Source: Nocardioides bizhenqiangii (GTDB lineage Bacteria; Actinomycetota; Actinomycetes; Propionibacteriales; Nocardioidaceae). Taken from it: a DNA stretch of 64,000 nt. The position numbers were made by a program, and so were the translations under genes. The stretch spans positions 620,001-684,000 of the forward strand of contig NZ_CP141059.1 of the NCBI RefSeq assembly GCF_034661235.1. Reading direction: 5' to 3'. Positions 43,718-52,515 of the stretch are shown in pieces (position 1 is the first letter of the stretch; each line of letters begins with the position of its first letter). The notes below the pieces were generated by a model. The model did no database searches, was not told where the DNA came from, and was given only the letters and a program-made list of their open reading frames with translations.

Positions 43718-44380
43718 TCACTCGGCCAGCTCGGCCCGCTCCGCGTCGGTGTAGGCCTCCATCATCGGCGCGGGGGCGGCGGACCCGGCCGCGGCGTGGG
43801 CCGCGCGGGAGGTCCGGAGCTTCGCCATCTTCTGCGAGCTCATCGCCATCGCCTCCTTGGTCTTCCCGCGCCCGTAGGTGACCGAAGCGGCGGCGGAGAC
43901 GCCGAGGCTGACCCCGACCTCGATCGCGTCCTGGTCGGCGCCCATGTAGAGGAACTGCCAGGAATAGTCCTTGGTCTGCTGCTCGACCAGCGCCTTGATC
44001 GCGGGGTGGGTCCACTCCTGGCTGGCGTTCTCGTAGCCGTCGGTCATCACCGCGACGATGACGGTGCCGGGCCGCTGGTCTTCGGGCAGCGCGGCCAGCT
44101 CGGCGCCGGCCGTCGTGATCAGGCGGCCCATCGCGTCGAGCAGCGCGGTCGAGCCGCGGGGCTGCAGGTCGAGCGGGGGTACGTCGGCGATCGGGCGGTC
44201 CGAGTAGACGACGCCGTACTCGTTGTCGAACTGCGCCAGCGTCACCCGGCACTCGCCGGCGGTCTTGCGCTGCTCGTCGACGAACGCGGCGAATCCGCCC
44301 TCGGTGTCGGTCTTGATCGACTGCATCGACCCGCTGCGATCGAGGAGGAAGTAGAGGTGGGTGAGGTCCGCTCGGGTCAT
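43718..44380 (-). CDS. von Willebrand factor A-domain protein
   Basis: A 220-residue, soluble VWA protein. The MIDAS metal site is complete: DRSGSM (residues 14-19), the Thr in RGSTALLDAMG and Asp in MTDGYEN. The C-terminal 50 residues are helical and Ala/Met-rich. Such small VWA proteins act as metal-dependent binding modules; partner unknown. It is convergent with the NmrA-like gene, with seven bases between the stops. Confidence 0.83.
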   Translation of the reverse strand: MTRADLTHLYFLLDRSGSMQSIKTDTEGGFAAFVDEQRKTAGECRVTLAQFDNEYGVVYSDRPIADVPPLDLQPRGSTALLDAMGRLITTAGAELAALPEDQRPGTVIVAVMTDGYENASQEWTHPAIKALVEQQTKDYSWQFLYMGADQDAIEVGVSLGVSAAASVTYGRGKTKEAMAMSSQKMAKLRTSRAAHAAAGSAAPAPMMEAYTDAERAELAE

Positions 44381-44416
44381 CGTGACTCCGTCCCGGGAGC
44401 GAGCGTTCCCCGCTCC

Positions 44417-44851
44417 CTACTTGGTGGGTCGACGCGGCTTGAACCGCATCGGGGCCGGTGCCGCCGCCGGTTGCCGCGGCACCCCTGACTCCAGGTCGTA
44501 CTTCGCTCTCTCGACGCCCGAGGCGGTCACCCGGCCCCGGTCGTCGGCGTAAGCGCTGAGGGTGCGGGTCCGGGCCAGCCGCGGGCCGACGGCGTTCTCC
44601 GTCAGCCCGGCCTGCGCCCCGGCACTCCGGAGCGACGCCTGGCCGGTCAGCACGGCGGCCGCCATCGACTCGTCGATCAGCTCGGTCAGCCGGTCGGCCG
44701 CTTCCCGGAGGTAGGGGAGGGCTCCGACGGAATCCTTGCCCTCTGCTTCGTCGAGAGCGCGGCGTACGCCCGCCAGTTGAGCCGACCCCACCCTGTCGGG
44801 CCCTTCCGCAACATCCGACGGGTGCGGGTCGACCGGTTGATCCTGGGTCAT
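44417..44851 (-). CDS. Hypothetical protein, possible winged-helix/DNA-binding type
   Basis: A 144-residue protein of no family I can name. The N-terminal 30 residues are acidic and disordered. Helices follow at about 35-90. The segment LRSAGAQAGLTENAVGPRLARTRTLSAYADDRGRVTASG (about 82-120) reads like an HTH followed by a small wing. A basic C-terminus (MRFKPRRPTK) ends it. It lies upstream of the VWA gene on the same strand, 36 bases away, and is divergent from hflX. Confidence 0.55.
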   Translation of the reverse strand: MTQDQPVDPHPSDVAEGPDRVGSAQLAGVRRALDEAEGKDSVGALPYLREAADRLTELIDESMAAAVLTGQASLRSAGAQAGLTENAVGPRLARTRTLSAYADDRGRVTASGVERAKYDLESGVPRQPAAAPAPMRFKPRRPTK

Positions 44852-44979
44852 GCCGGCGACGGTACCGCACAAACTGCGGATACGCAAGAAATGCGGTAGC
44901 GCACTTCGTGCGGGCTTCCGCGATCCAGCCGATAATCGGGAAGCCATTACCGTGCCCCGTGGTTACGCTGGACAGACTT

Positions 44980-46482
44980 ATGACGAACCACGCAGAAGAC
45001 TTCTCGCTCGACGCCGAGCTCAGGCAGACCGCCGACTGGGAGGCCGACGACATCGACCTCGCCGCCGACGGCGACGAAAGCTGGCAGTCCGGCTACGCAG
45101 ACCCCGACCCCGAAGAGGTCACCAGCGGTGACCTCGACCTCGCCGCGCGCCACGAGCTGCGCCGCGTCGCCGGGCTCCGCACCGAGCTCGAGGACATCAG
45201 CGAAGTCGAGTACCGCCAGCTCCGCCTCGAGCGCGTCGTGCTGGTCGGCGTCTGGACCGACGGCACGATCGAGGACGCCGAGAACTCCATGGCCGAGCTC
45301 GCGCTGCTCGCCGAGACCGCGGGCTCGGAGGTGCTGGACGCGATCTACCAGCGCCGCCAGAACCCCGACCCGGCGACGTACGTCGGTCGCGGCAAGGTCG
45401 ACGGCATCCGCGAGATCGTGCAAGCGACCGGCGCCGACACGGTGATCTGCGACGGCGAGCTCGCACCGAGCCAGCTGCGCAACCTCGAGGACAAGCTCAA
45501 GGTCAAGGTGGTCGACCGCACTGCGCTGATCCTCGACATCTTCGCCCAGCACGCGAAGTCCAAGGAGGGCAAGGCCCAGGTCGAGCTGGCCCAGCTCAAC
45601 TACATGAAGCAGCGGCTCCGCGGCTGGGGTGGCAACCTCTCCCGCCAGGTCGGTGGCCGGGTCGCCGGCGGTGCCGGCATCGGTGGCCGCGGTCCTGGCG
45701 AGACCAAGATCGAGACCGACCGGCGGCGGATCAACGACCGGATCGCCAAGCTGCGCCGCGAGCTGAAGGCGATGACCGGGACCCGCACCACGATGCGCCA
45801 GGAGCGGCGGCGCAACCTCGTGCCTTCCGTCGCGATCGCCGGCTACACCAACGCCGGCAAGTCCTCGCTGCTCAACCGGCTGACCGGGGCGGGCATCCTC
45901 GTCGACGACTCGCTGTTCGCCACGCTGGACCCGACCACCCGGCGCACCCAGGCGTCGGACGGCCGGGTCTACACGTTGAGCGACACCGTCGGCTTCGTCC
46001 GCCACCTCCCGCACCAGCTGGTCGAGGCGTTCCGCTCGACCCTCGAGGAGGTCGCCGAGTCCGACCTGATCGTGCACGTGGTCGACGGCTCCCACGTCGA
46101 TCCAGAGGGACAGATCAGTGCCGTGCGCGAGGTGCTGGCCGAGATCGGCGCCGCGGGGATCCCCGAGCTGGTCGTGATCAACAAGGCCGACGTCGCCGAC
46201 CCGCTGGTCGTGGCCCGGCTCCAGCAGCGCGAGCCGCACTCCGTCGTGGTCTCCGCCCGCACCGGCGAGGGCATCGACGACGCGCTGGCGGCCATCGAGG
46301 CCGACCTGCCGCGGCCGCAGGTCGAGTTCGACGCCCTGGTTCCCTACGCCCGCGGCGACCTCGTCGACCAGATCCACCGGCTCGGTGAGATCGACAAGCT
46401 CGAGCACACCGCCGACGGCACCCGGATCGCCGGGCGGGCCACCGCGGCACTGGCGGGCGAGCTCGCGGCGTACGCCGTCTGA
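44980..46482 (+). CDS. hflX: Ribosome-associated GTPase HflX
   Basis: A 500-residue GTPase that splits stalled or hibernating ribosomes in known bacteria. The N-terminal HflX domain contains NPDPATYVGRGKVDGI, and the linker GRGPGETKIETDRR is diagnostic. G motifs are G1 GYTNAGKSS (about 288), G3 DTVGF and G4 NKAD. The N-terminus carries an acidic extension of about 60 residues. A TACGCT -10-like box at 44964-44969 lies just before ATG 44980, so a leaderless transcript is possible. Confidence 0.95.
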   Translation: MTNHAEDFSLDAELRQTADWEADDIDLAADGDESWQSGYADPDPEEVTSGDLDLAARHELRRVAGLRTELEDISEVEYRQLRLERVVLVGVWTDGTIEDAENSMAELALLAETAGSEVLDAIYQRRQNPDPATYVGRGKVDGIREIVQATGADTVICDGELAPSQLRNLEDKLKVKVVDRTALILDIFAQHAKSKEGKAQVELAQLNYMKQRLRGWGGNLSRQVGGRVAGGAGIGGRGPGETKIETDRRRINDRIAKLRRELKAMTGTRTTMRQERRRNLVPSVAIAGYTNAGKSSLLNRLTGAGILVDDSLFATLDPTTRRTQASDGRVYTLSDTVGFVRHLPHQLVEAFRSTLEEVAESDLIVHVVDGSHVDPEGQISAVREVLAEIGAAGIPELVVINKADVADPLVVARLQQREPHSVVVSARTGEGIDDALAAIEADLPRPQVEFDALVPYARGDLVDQIHRLGEIDKLEHTADGTRIAGRATAALAGELAAYAV

Positions 46483-46496
46483 ACCAATCAGCCGGC

Positions 46497-46524
46497 TTGA
46501 CTTCAAGTTCGGTTGAACTTGAAG
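46497..46524 (+). promoter_or_regulatory. MerR-style operator/promoter upstream of the MFS gene
   Basis: TTGACT (46497-46502, a good -35) merges into a perfect inverted repeat CTTCAAGTTC-GGTT-GAACTTGAAG (46501-46524). The palindrome lies where MerR-family regulators bind between -35 and -10. The MFS start codon is 10 bases beyond it, so any transcript has a very short leader. It has no T-tract, which argues against a simple hflX terminator. Confidence 0.65.
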
Positions 46525-46534
46525 ACTCGTCCGC

Positions 46535-48016
46535 ATGACGACGACAGCCGACACTGCCGCAGCTGTTCCGACCGCTTCCGAGCGATCGGGCCGACGGGCG
46601 ACGATCGTGGCGCTGACGGTGATCGCGGGGACGGTCATGATCCCGCTCGACGTGACCGTGGTCGCCATCGCACTGGCGCGGCTCTCGGAGGAGACGGGCG
46701 CGTCGCTGCCGGTGATCCAGTGGGTCAGCACGGGCTACACGCTCGCGCTGGCCACCGTGATCCCGGCGGCGGCCTGGGCGATGGGGAGGTACGGCGCGCG
46801 CGGCGTGTTCCTCGGCGCGATCGGAGTGTTCACCGCCGGCTCGCTGCTCGTGGCCTGCTCGTGGGACGCGGGGAGCCTGATCGCGTTCCGGGTGGTCCAG
46901 GGGCTCGGCGGCGGGTTCGTGATGCCGGCCGCGATGACGCTGGCCCTGCGCGCAGCGCCGGAGGGTGAGCGCGGCCGGGTGATGTCGCTGCTCGGCCTGC
47001 CGATCCTGGTGGGTCCGGTGCTCGGGCCGCCGCTCGGCGGCTGGCTCCTCGACAACCTCTCGTGGCGGTGGATGTTCCTGGTCAACCTCCCGGTCGGGCT
47101 GCTCGCGATCTGGCTGGCCCGCCGCAACCTCCCGAAGCTGCCGGGCGACCGCTCGGTCGGCCTCGACCAGCGGGGCCTGCTGCTGCTCGCGCCGGCGATG
47201 GCGCTCCTGGTCCTCGGCACGTCCCTCGCGGACGGGTCCCTGGTCACGGTCGGCGTGCTCCTGCCCGTCGTCGCTGGATTGATCCTGCTCGTCGGGTTCG
47301 CCCGGCACTCGCTCCGTGCCCGGCATCCGCTGCTCAAGGTGCGGCTGCTCGGCAACCGGCTCACCGGAGGCGGCGCGCTCGTGCTCGTGCTGTTCGTCGG
47401 CGGCTACTTCTCGACGCTGCTGCTGGTGCCGCTCTACTTCCAGGTGGCGCGCGGTGAGTCGGCCACCACCGCCGGGCTGCTGATGGTGCCGCAGGCGGTG
47501 CTCGCCGGTCTCTCGATCCAGGTCTCGGGCCGCCTGGTCGACCGGGTCCCCGCGCTGCGGGTCATCGGCACCGGCATCGCCCTCGCCGCGGCCGGCTACG
47601 GCGGCTTCGCACTCATGCTCGGGGCCGAGACGTCGTACTGGGTGCTGGTGCCGTTCCTCATGCTGGGCACGACCGGAGCGGGCGCCACGATGCTGCCGAC
47701 CATCACGATGGCGACGCGGCACCTCGCGGACGCCGACATCCCGTCCGGCAGCACCACGATCAACGTGCTCAACCAGCTCTCGACCTCGCTGGTCACCGCG
47801 GCGGTCGCGGTCGTCCTCGCCGCCGCCCTCGCGTCCCGGCTGCCCGCGCTGGCCGACGGCGGGATCGGCGATCTCCAAGCACTTCCCGCGGCCGCGCGGC
47901 TCGCCGCCGCCCCTCAGGTGAGCGACGCCGTCCAGGTCGCGATGCTCCTCCCCGTCGGACTGATGCTCGCCTCGCTCGTCGTGGCGGTCGGCGTGTTCCG
48001 CAGTGCCGGCCGATGA
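46535..48016 (+). CDS. DHA2-family (EmrB/QacA-type) MFS drug exporter
   Basis: A 493-residue, 14-helix proton-driven exporter. Marks are PLDVTVVAIALARL in helix 1, WVSTGYTLALATVIPAAAWAMGRYGAR (motif A region), RVVQGLGGGFVMPAA (motif B) and LPILVGPVLGPPLGGWL (motif C, antiporter signature). The palindrome just upstream implies control by a MerR-type ligand sensor. It is followed at 48090 by a secreted esterase gene, perhaps in the same transcript. Confidence 0.88.
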   Translation: MTTTADTAAAVPTASERSGRRATIVALTVIAGTVMIPLDVTVVAIALARLSEETGASLPVIQWVSTGYTLALATVIPAAAWAMGRYGARGVFLGAIGVFTAGSLLVACSWDAGSLIAFRVVQGLGGGFVMPAAMTLALRAAPEGERGRVMSLLGLPILVGPVLGPPLGGWLLDNLSWRWMFLVNLPVGLLAIWLARRNLPKLPGDRSVGLDQRGLLLLAPAMALLVLGTSLADGSLVTVGVLLPVVAGLILLVGFARHSLRARHPLLKVRLLGNRLTGGGALVLVLFVGGYFSTLLLVPLYFQVARGESATTAGLLMVPQAVLAGLSIQVSGRLVDRVPALRVIGTGIALAAAGYGGFALMLGAETSYWVLVPFLMLGTTGAGATMLPTITMATRHLADADIPSGSTTINVLNQLSTSLVTAAVAVVLAAALASRLPALADGGIGDLQALPAAARLAAAPQVSDAVQVAMLLPVGLMLASLVVAVGVFRSAGR

Positions 48017-48089
48017 CGGGCTGCGGCGGGCTGACAACGATTCGGGGATTCGGCGGACAGGAGAGGCCCGGCCGTCGGACCATCTCCGG

Positions 48090-48773
48090 GTGCGCATCCG
48101 GGGAGCATGGTTGGTCGCGGTCGGCCTGACCGTCGCCGTTGCGACGACCGGACTCCTCGTGATGACACACGCCGGTGCCGACACCGACCGGTGCACCGAG
48201 TTCCGCGCGGCGGCGAGGGAGCGAGCGGAGCTTGTGACCGGCACCGGGGACGACGTGCTCGTGATCGGCGACTCCTACTCGGTCGGACTCGGGGTCCGGG
48301 CGGCCGAGAGCTGGCCGACCCGGCTGGCCGGCCGGGTCGAGGTGGACGGGTTCTCCGGGTCGGGCTTCAGCCGCGACGCGAGCTCGTGCGGTTACCTCTC
48401 GTACGCCGTTCGCGCCGCCCGCTCTCTCCCCGACGAACCGGGACTGGTGGTCGTCGAGGGCGGTCTCAACGACGTCGACCAGCCCCGGCAGGCGATCAGG
48501 GAGGGCTTCGCTGCCCTGGTGTCGGCACTGCGCGGACGACAGGTGCTGGTGGTCGGCCCCGCGCCCGCGCCGGACCGGGCCGCCGCCGTCCCCGCTGTCG
48601 ACCGGCTGCTCGCCCGCCTCTCCGAGGAGCACGGCGTCGGTTATCTCTCGATGCTCGACACCGACCTGCACTACCTGCCCGACGGCCTCCACCTGACCGC
48701 GGACGGCCACCGGGAGTTCGGCGACCGTGTCGCCGCGGCGCTGTCTGCCGGCGCCGCTAGGTTGACCGGGTGA
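48090..48773 (+). CDS. Exported SGNH/GDSL-type esterase
   Basis: A 227-residue protein with a signal anchor at residues 3-24. The SGNH blocks are seen: GDSYSVG (nucleophile Ser), GFSGSGF (Gly block), GGLNDV (Asn) and DGLHLTADGH (Asp/His). Family members deacylate lipids or polysaccharides. GTG 48090 is preferred because it places the signal sequence at the start; GTG 48003 is in frame and would overlap the MFS gene. Its stop overlaps the next start (GTGA). Confidence 0.78.
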   Translation: MRIRGAWLVAVGLTVAVATTGLLVMTHAGADTDRCTEFRAAARERAELVTGTGDDVLVIGDSYSVGLGVRAAESWPTRLAGRVEVDGFSGSGFSRDASSCGYLSYAVRAARSLPDEPGLVVVEGGLNDVDQPRQAIREGFAALVSALRGRQVLVVGPAPAPDRAAAVPAVDRLLARLSEEHGVGYLSMLDTDLHYLPDGLHLTADGHREFGDRVAAALSAGAARLTG

Positions 48774-49270
48774 ACGAGACCCTCCAGCTCACCGCGCTCG
48801 TCGCTGCCACGATCACGATGGGCCTGTCCGCGGGCGTCTTCTTGCTCTATGCGCACACGATCATGCCCGGGCTCAAGACCACTGACGACCGAACCTTCGT
48901 GGTCGCCTTCGGCGCGATCGACCGGGCGATCATCAACCCGGTCTTCATGGTGTCCGCGTTCTTCGGCGCGCTGGTCTTCACCACCGCGGCCGCGCTGCTG
49001 CAGCTCGACGAGGAAGCGTTCGGCTGGATCGCTGCCGCGCTCGTGCTCTACGCCGCCCTGGTGGGCATCACCGTGCGGGTGCACCTGCCCCGCAACGACG
49101 CCCTGAAGGCGGCCGTCGCCGAGGGCGAGCCGGACGACCCGGCTGCGACGCGGTCGGCGTTCGGCGAGGCGACCTGGGTGCGCTGGAACTGGGTGCGGGT
49201 GGCGCTCAACCTCAGCGCCTTCGGCCTGCTCTGCTGGGCGCTGGTGGTCGCCGGCGACGCCGCTGGTTGA
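48770..49270 (+). CDS. DUF1772 (anthrone-oxygenase-like) membrane protein
   Basis: A 166-residue protein with four membrane helices (about 8-30, 55-78, 83-102, 140-160). The typical motif WVRWNWVRVALNLSAF near the end, with NPVFMVSAF earlier, matches DUF1772. Its last codons and stop (GCTGGTTGA) are the first bases of the dispersed GGTTGAGG repeat. Function is unknown; some relatives take part in anthrone oxidation. Confidence 0.8.
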   Translation: MNETLQLTALVAATITMGLSAGVFLLYAHTIMPGLKTTDDRTFVVAFGAIDRAIINPVFMVSAFFGALVFTTAAALLQLDEEAFGWIAAALVLYAALVGITVRVHLPRNDALKAAVAEGEPDDPAATRSAFGEATWVRWNWVRVALNLSAFGLLCWALVVAGDAAG

Positions 49271-49289
49271 GGACGGCCTCTGTCCGTGA

Positions 49290-49334
49290 GGTGGTTTCGA
49301 GGCTCCTCGCTGCGCTCGTCGCACCTCAACCACC
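49290..49334. repeat. Dispersed hairpin repeat, copy with GGTGGTT/AACCACC ends
   Basis: GGTGGTTTCGAGG at the left and CACCTCAACCACC at the right pair around a GCTGCGCTCG-containing centre. It lies between convergent genes and may act as a two-way terminator. Confidence 0.75.
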
Positions 49335-49349
49335 GGGCGGTGCGCCGCT

Positions 49350-49390
49350 GGTTGAGGCGTGAGGCCGCCCGCGGCCGAACCTCGAAACCA
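49350..49390. repeat. Dispersed hairpin repeat (GGTTGAGG...CCTCGAAACC)
   Basis: GGTTGAGGCGTGAGGCCGCC and GCGGCCGAACCTCGAAACC form a long imperfect hairpin 12 bases from the stop of the 49402 gene. It is the same element as at 30464 and 58837. Confidence 0.8.
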
Positions 49391-49401
49391 AGGCCCGTCG
49401 G

Positions 49402-50418
49402 TCAGTTCGCTGTCTCGCTCTGCTTGCTGAACACTGCGTCGAACGCCGTCGCGGGCGGGTCGTAGTCGAACCTCCGGAGGAACGCCAGCGCCTCCGGAGC
49501 GCCGTGGAGCCGGTCCATCCGGGCGTCCTCCCACTCGACCGAGACCGGCCCGTCGTACCCGACCGCGGTGAGCGCGCGGAAGCAGTCCTCCCACGGCACG
49601 TCGCCGCGGCCGGTCGACACGAAGTCCCAGCCGCGGTGCTGGTCGCCCCACGGCAGGTGGGAGGACAGGATGCCGTTGCGGCCGCCGCCCATCCGCATCC
49701 GGGTGTCCTTGCAGTCGACGTGGTAGATCCGGTCGGCGAAGTCGGTGATGAACGCGACCGGGTCCAGGCCCTGCCACATCATGTGGCTCGGGTCCCAGTT
49801 GAGGCCGAACGCCGGCCGGTGCTCGATCGCCTCGAGCGTCCGCACGGTGGTCCAGTAGTCGTAGGCCATCTCGTTGGGGTGCACCTCGTGCGCGAACCGC
49901 ACGCCGCACTCGTCGAAGACGTCGAGGATCGGGTGCCACCGGTCCGCGAAGTCCTGGTAGCCGGCCTCGATCCGGTCGGCGGGCGCCGGCGGGAACATCG
50001 CGACGTACCGCCAGACCGACGACCCGGTGAACCCGACGACGGTGTCGACGCCCATCTTCTGCGCGAGCCGCGCGGTCAGCCGCATCTCTTCCGCGGCCCG
50101 CTGCCGCACGCCCTCGGGGTCGCCGTCGCCCCACACCCGGTCGCGCACGATCGCCTGGTGGCGGAAGTCGATCGGGTCGTCGCAGATCGCCTGTCCGGTC
50201 AGATGGTTCGAGATCGCCCAGCAGCCGAGCCCGTGCTTGCGCAGAATCTCGAGGCGCCCCTCGACGTAGCCCTCCTCGTCGACCCGCCACGCGTCGAGGT
50301 GCTCGCCGGACACGGCGATCTCGAGCCCGTCGTACCCCCACCCGGCCGCCAGCTCCGCGACCTCCTCGAGCGTGAGGTCGATCCACTGGCCGGTGAAGAG
50401 CGTGAAGCGCTTGCCCAT
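49402..50418 (-). CDS. Sugar phosphate isomerase/epimerase-fold protein (last gene of the CUT2 operon)
   Basis: A 338-residue TIM-barrel protein. Likely metal ligands are in HEVHPNEMAYD (His/Glu), NWDPSHMMWQG (Asp, His), VDCKDTRMR and VSVEWED (Glu). It begins MGKRFTLFTGQWIDLTLEEV and is longer than IolE/Hyi. GGAGG precedes ATG 50418. It closes a seven-gene operon with a second isomerase-fold gene and an oxidoreductase. A role in isomerising or eliminating a keto-sugar is likely (inference). Confidence 0.83.
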   Translation of the reverse strand: MGKRFTLFTGQWIDLTLEEVAELAAGWGYDGLEIAVSGEHLDAWRVDEEGYVEGRLEILRKHGLGCWAISNHLTGQAICDDPIDFRHQAIVRDRVWGDGDPEGVRQRAAEEMRLTARLAQKMGVDTVVGFTGSSVWRYVAMFPPAPADRIEAGYQDFADRWHPILDVFDECGVRFAHEVHPNEMAYDYWTTVRTLEAIEHRPAFGLNWDPSHMMWQGLDPVAFITDFADRIYHVDCKDTRMRMGGGRNGILSSHLPWGDQHRGWDFVSTGRGDVPWEDCFRALTAVGYDGPVSVEWEDARMDRLHGAPEALAFLRRFDYDPPATAFDAVFSKQSETAN

Positions 50419-50446
50419 CGGTCCTCCTCGTGTTCTGCGGCTCGGT

Positions 50447-51601
50447 CTACGGCTGAGTGTGTACGACGTCCACGCGCCCGCCGCGTTGCCCGGCCGACTC
50501 CTCGATCGCTCCGAGCACCTTCTGCACCGCGAGGCCGTCCGCGAACGACGGGGCCGGGTCGGTGTCGGACGCGATCGCTGTCAGCAGCTCGGCGGCCTGG
50601 ATCGTGAACGTGTGGTCCCACCCGAGCACGTGGCCGGGCGGCCACCACGCGCCGACCCAGGGGTGGTGCGGCTCGGTGACGACGACCCGGCGCGCGCCGG
50701 CCGCCTCGCCGCCGGGGCCTTCGAGCACCTGCAGCTCGTTGAGCCGTTCGAGGTCGAACGTGATCGACCCGTGGTCGCCGTACACCTCGAGGGCCAGGGC
50801 GTTCTTGCGCCCGGTCGCCATCCGGCTGACCTCGACGCTCGCCACCACGCCGTTCGTGGTCTCGAGCGTTGCCCACGCCGCGTCGTCGACGGTGACCCGC
50901 TCCGGACCGTTCGGCCCCGGGCGGGTCGGCACGAACGTCCGCAGGTGGCCGGCCGCCGACACCACGCGATCGCCGAGCAGGTGCTGCACCTGGTCGACGA
51001 CGTGCGAGCCGAGGTCACCGAGCACGCCGGAACCGGCGGACTCCTTGCGCAGCCGCCAGGTCATCGGAGCTGCGGGATCGGTCAGCCAGTCCTGGAGGTA
51101 CGACGCTCGCACCTGCCGCACGCTGCCGATCCGGCCCTCCGCGATCAGTCGTCTGGCGAGCTCGAGCGCGGGCACCCGCCGGTAGTTGAAGCCGACCATC
51201 GTCCGCTGTCCGTGCTCGCGCGCGGCCTCGGCCGCGGCGACCATCCGCTCGGCCTCGGCGACGGTGTTGGCCACGGGCTTCTCGACCAGCACGTGCTTGC
51301 CGGCCTCGAGCGCGGCGAGCGTGATCTCGGCGTGGGTGTCGCCGGGCGTACAGATGTCGACCACGTCGACGTCGTCGCGGGCGATCGCCGCGCGCCAGTC
51401 GGTCTCGGCGTCGGCCCAGCCGTACCGCGTCGCGGCGGCCTTCACCGCCGCGGCGTCCCGGCCGACGAGCACCTGCTGCCGGACCGCCGGGGTGTCGGGA
51501 AAGAACGCGCCGACGTTGCGCCAGGCGTTGGAGTGGGCCTTACCCATGAATGAGTAGCCGACGACGGCGACCCCGAGCGGCTTGCCATGTCTGCCGGTCA
51601 T
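50447..51601 (-). CDS. Gfo/Idh/MocA family oxidoreductase
   Basis: A 384-residue enzyme: VAVVGYSFMGKAHSNAWRNV (GxxxMG nucleotide loop, residues 11-30), VDICTPGDTHAEI and HVLVEKPVANT, the family EKP motif with the catalytic Lys. The C-terminal half has MTWRLRKESAGSGVLGDLGSHVVDQV (GDLGSH). It shares the operon with CUT2 sugar transport genes and two isomerase-fold genes. It overlaps the start of the preceding isomerase end (ATGA). It probably oxidises an inositol, sugar or glycoside hydroxyl with NAD; the substrate is undetermined. Confidence 0.87.
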   Translation of the reverse strand: MTGRHGKPLGVAVVGYSFMGKAHSNAWRNVGAFFPDTPAVRQQVLVGRDAAAVKAAATRYGWADAETDWRAAIARDDVDVVDICTPGDTHAEITLAALEAGKHVLVEKPVANTVAEAERMVAAAEAAREHGQRTMVGFNYRRVPALELARRLIAEGRIGSVRQVRASYLQDWLTDPAAPMTWRLRKESAGSGVLGDLGSHVVDQVQHLLGDRVVSAAGHLRTFVPTRPGPNGPERVTVDDAAWATLETTNGVVASVEVSRMATGRKNALALEVYGDHGSITFDLERLNELQVLEGPGGEAAGARRVVVTEPHHPWVGAWWPPGHVLGWDHTFTIQAAELLTAIASDTDPAPSFADGLAVQKVLGAIEESAGQRGGRVDVVHTQP

Positions 51602-52473
51602 CGGGTGCCTCCGGTCGGTGCGGCGGGCTGGACGGCGCGCAGGAAGGCGAGGCCGTCGCGGGCGAGGTCGTCGGGGGAGGCGGCCAGCGGCCGCCAGATC
51701 GACGCGGCCACGGCGATCGCGGCGTTGTCGGGGGTGAAGCTCTCGATGTTCAGCGGGCCGTCGTAGCCGACCTCGTCCAGCGCCGCGAGCAGCGCCGGCC
51801 AGTCGGTCTGGTCGCCGCCGGGGGCTCCGCGGTCGCTGCCGCAGACCTGGACGTGGACGAGGTGCTCGCCCGCGCGCCGCACGGCGTCGGCGCTCGATCG
51901 CTCCTCGACGTTGAGGTGGTAGCTGTCGAGCGCGAGCCCGAGGCCGGGCCCGAGCAGCGGACCGAGGCCCTCCAGCGCCTGGTCGACGGTGTTGACCAGC
52001 GAGGTCTCGTAGCGGTTGAGCGGCTCGATCCCGATCCGCACGCCGCGCTCGCCGGCGTACGCGACGACCGGCGCGAGATTCGTCCGCCACTCGTCGTACG
52101 CCGCCGCGCGCGTGTCGTCGTCGAGCCGCCAGACCCGTCCTGTCTGGGCGTAGAACGGCCCGCACACAGCCGCTGCTCCGACGCCCTCGGCGAGGTCGAC
52201 GCAGGCTCGCAGGTAGTCCTGGGTGCTGGTGACGGTCTCCGGGGAGGTGGAGACCAGGTCGCGTCCGGGAGCCATCGCCCCGACGACGTACGGCGTCAGA
52301 CCGGTCTCGGCGAGCACGTCCCGCGTCGGACCGGCGCTGATGTCGCCGTCGTTCTCCAGCGGCAACTCGACCGCGTCGAAGCCGAGCGCGGCGATGTGCC
52401 GGAGCAGGTCGGGGAGGTTCGCGTCCGTGAGCGGGGAGGTCCACACCCACGTGTTGACGCCGATGGCTCTCAC
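51598..52473 (-). CDS. Sugar phosphate isomerase/epimerase-fold protein (3-epimerase-like)
   Basis: A 291-residue TIM barrel close in style to D-tagatose/D-psicose 3-epimerases: GVNTWVWTSPLTDANL at the start, GIEPLNRYETSLVNT (Glu metal ligand), LDSYHLNVEE (Asp, His), HVQVCGSDRGAPG and LNIESFTP (Glu). GTG 52473 is the start, with AAAGG upstream. It follows the binding-protein gene after a 114-base spacer carrying a strong hairpin. The substrate is not evident. Confidence 0.83.
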   Translation of the reverse strand: MRAIGVNTWVWTSPLTDANLPDLLRHIAALGFDAVELPLENDGDISAGPTRDVLAETGLTPYVVGAMAPGRDLVSTSPETVTSTQDYLRACVDLAEGVGAAAVCGPFYAQTGRVWRLDDDTRAAAYDEWRTNLAPVVAYAGERGVRIGIEPLNRYETSLVNTVDQALEGLGPLLGPGLGLALDSYHLNVEERSSADAVRRAGEHLVHVQVCGSDRGAPGGDQTDWPALLAALDEVGYDGPLNIESFTPDNAAIAVAASIWRPLAASPDDLARDGLAFLRAVQPAAPTGGTR

Positions 52474-52515
52474 GGTGAGGCCTTTCTTGGGGGGAAGGTG
52501 CTCGACGGGCGGCCC

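Noticed and set aside
46501-46524. hflX rho-independent terminator
   Set aside because: The palindrome has no T-tract, merges with a -35 box and lies 10 bases from the MFS start codon, so an operator is the better reading.
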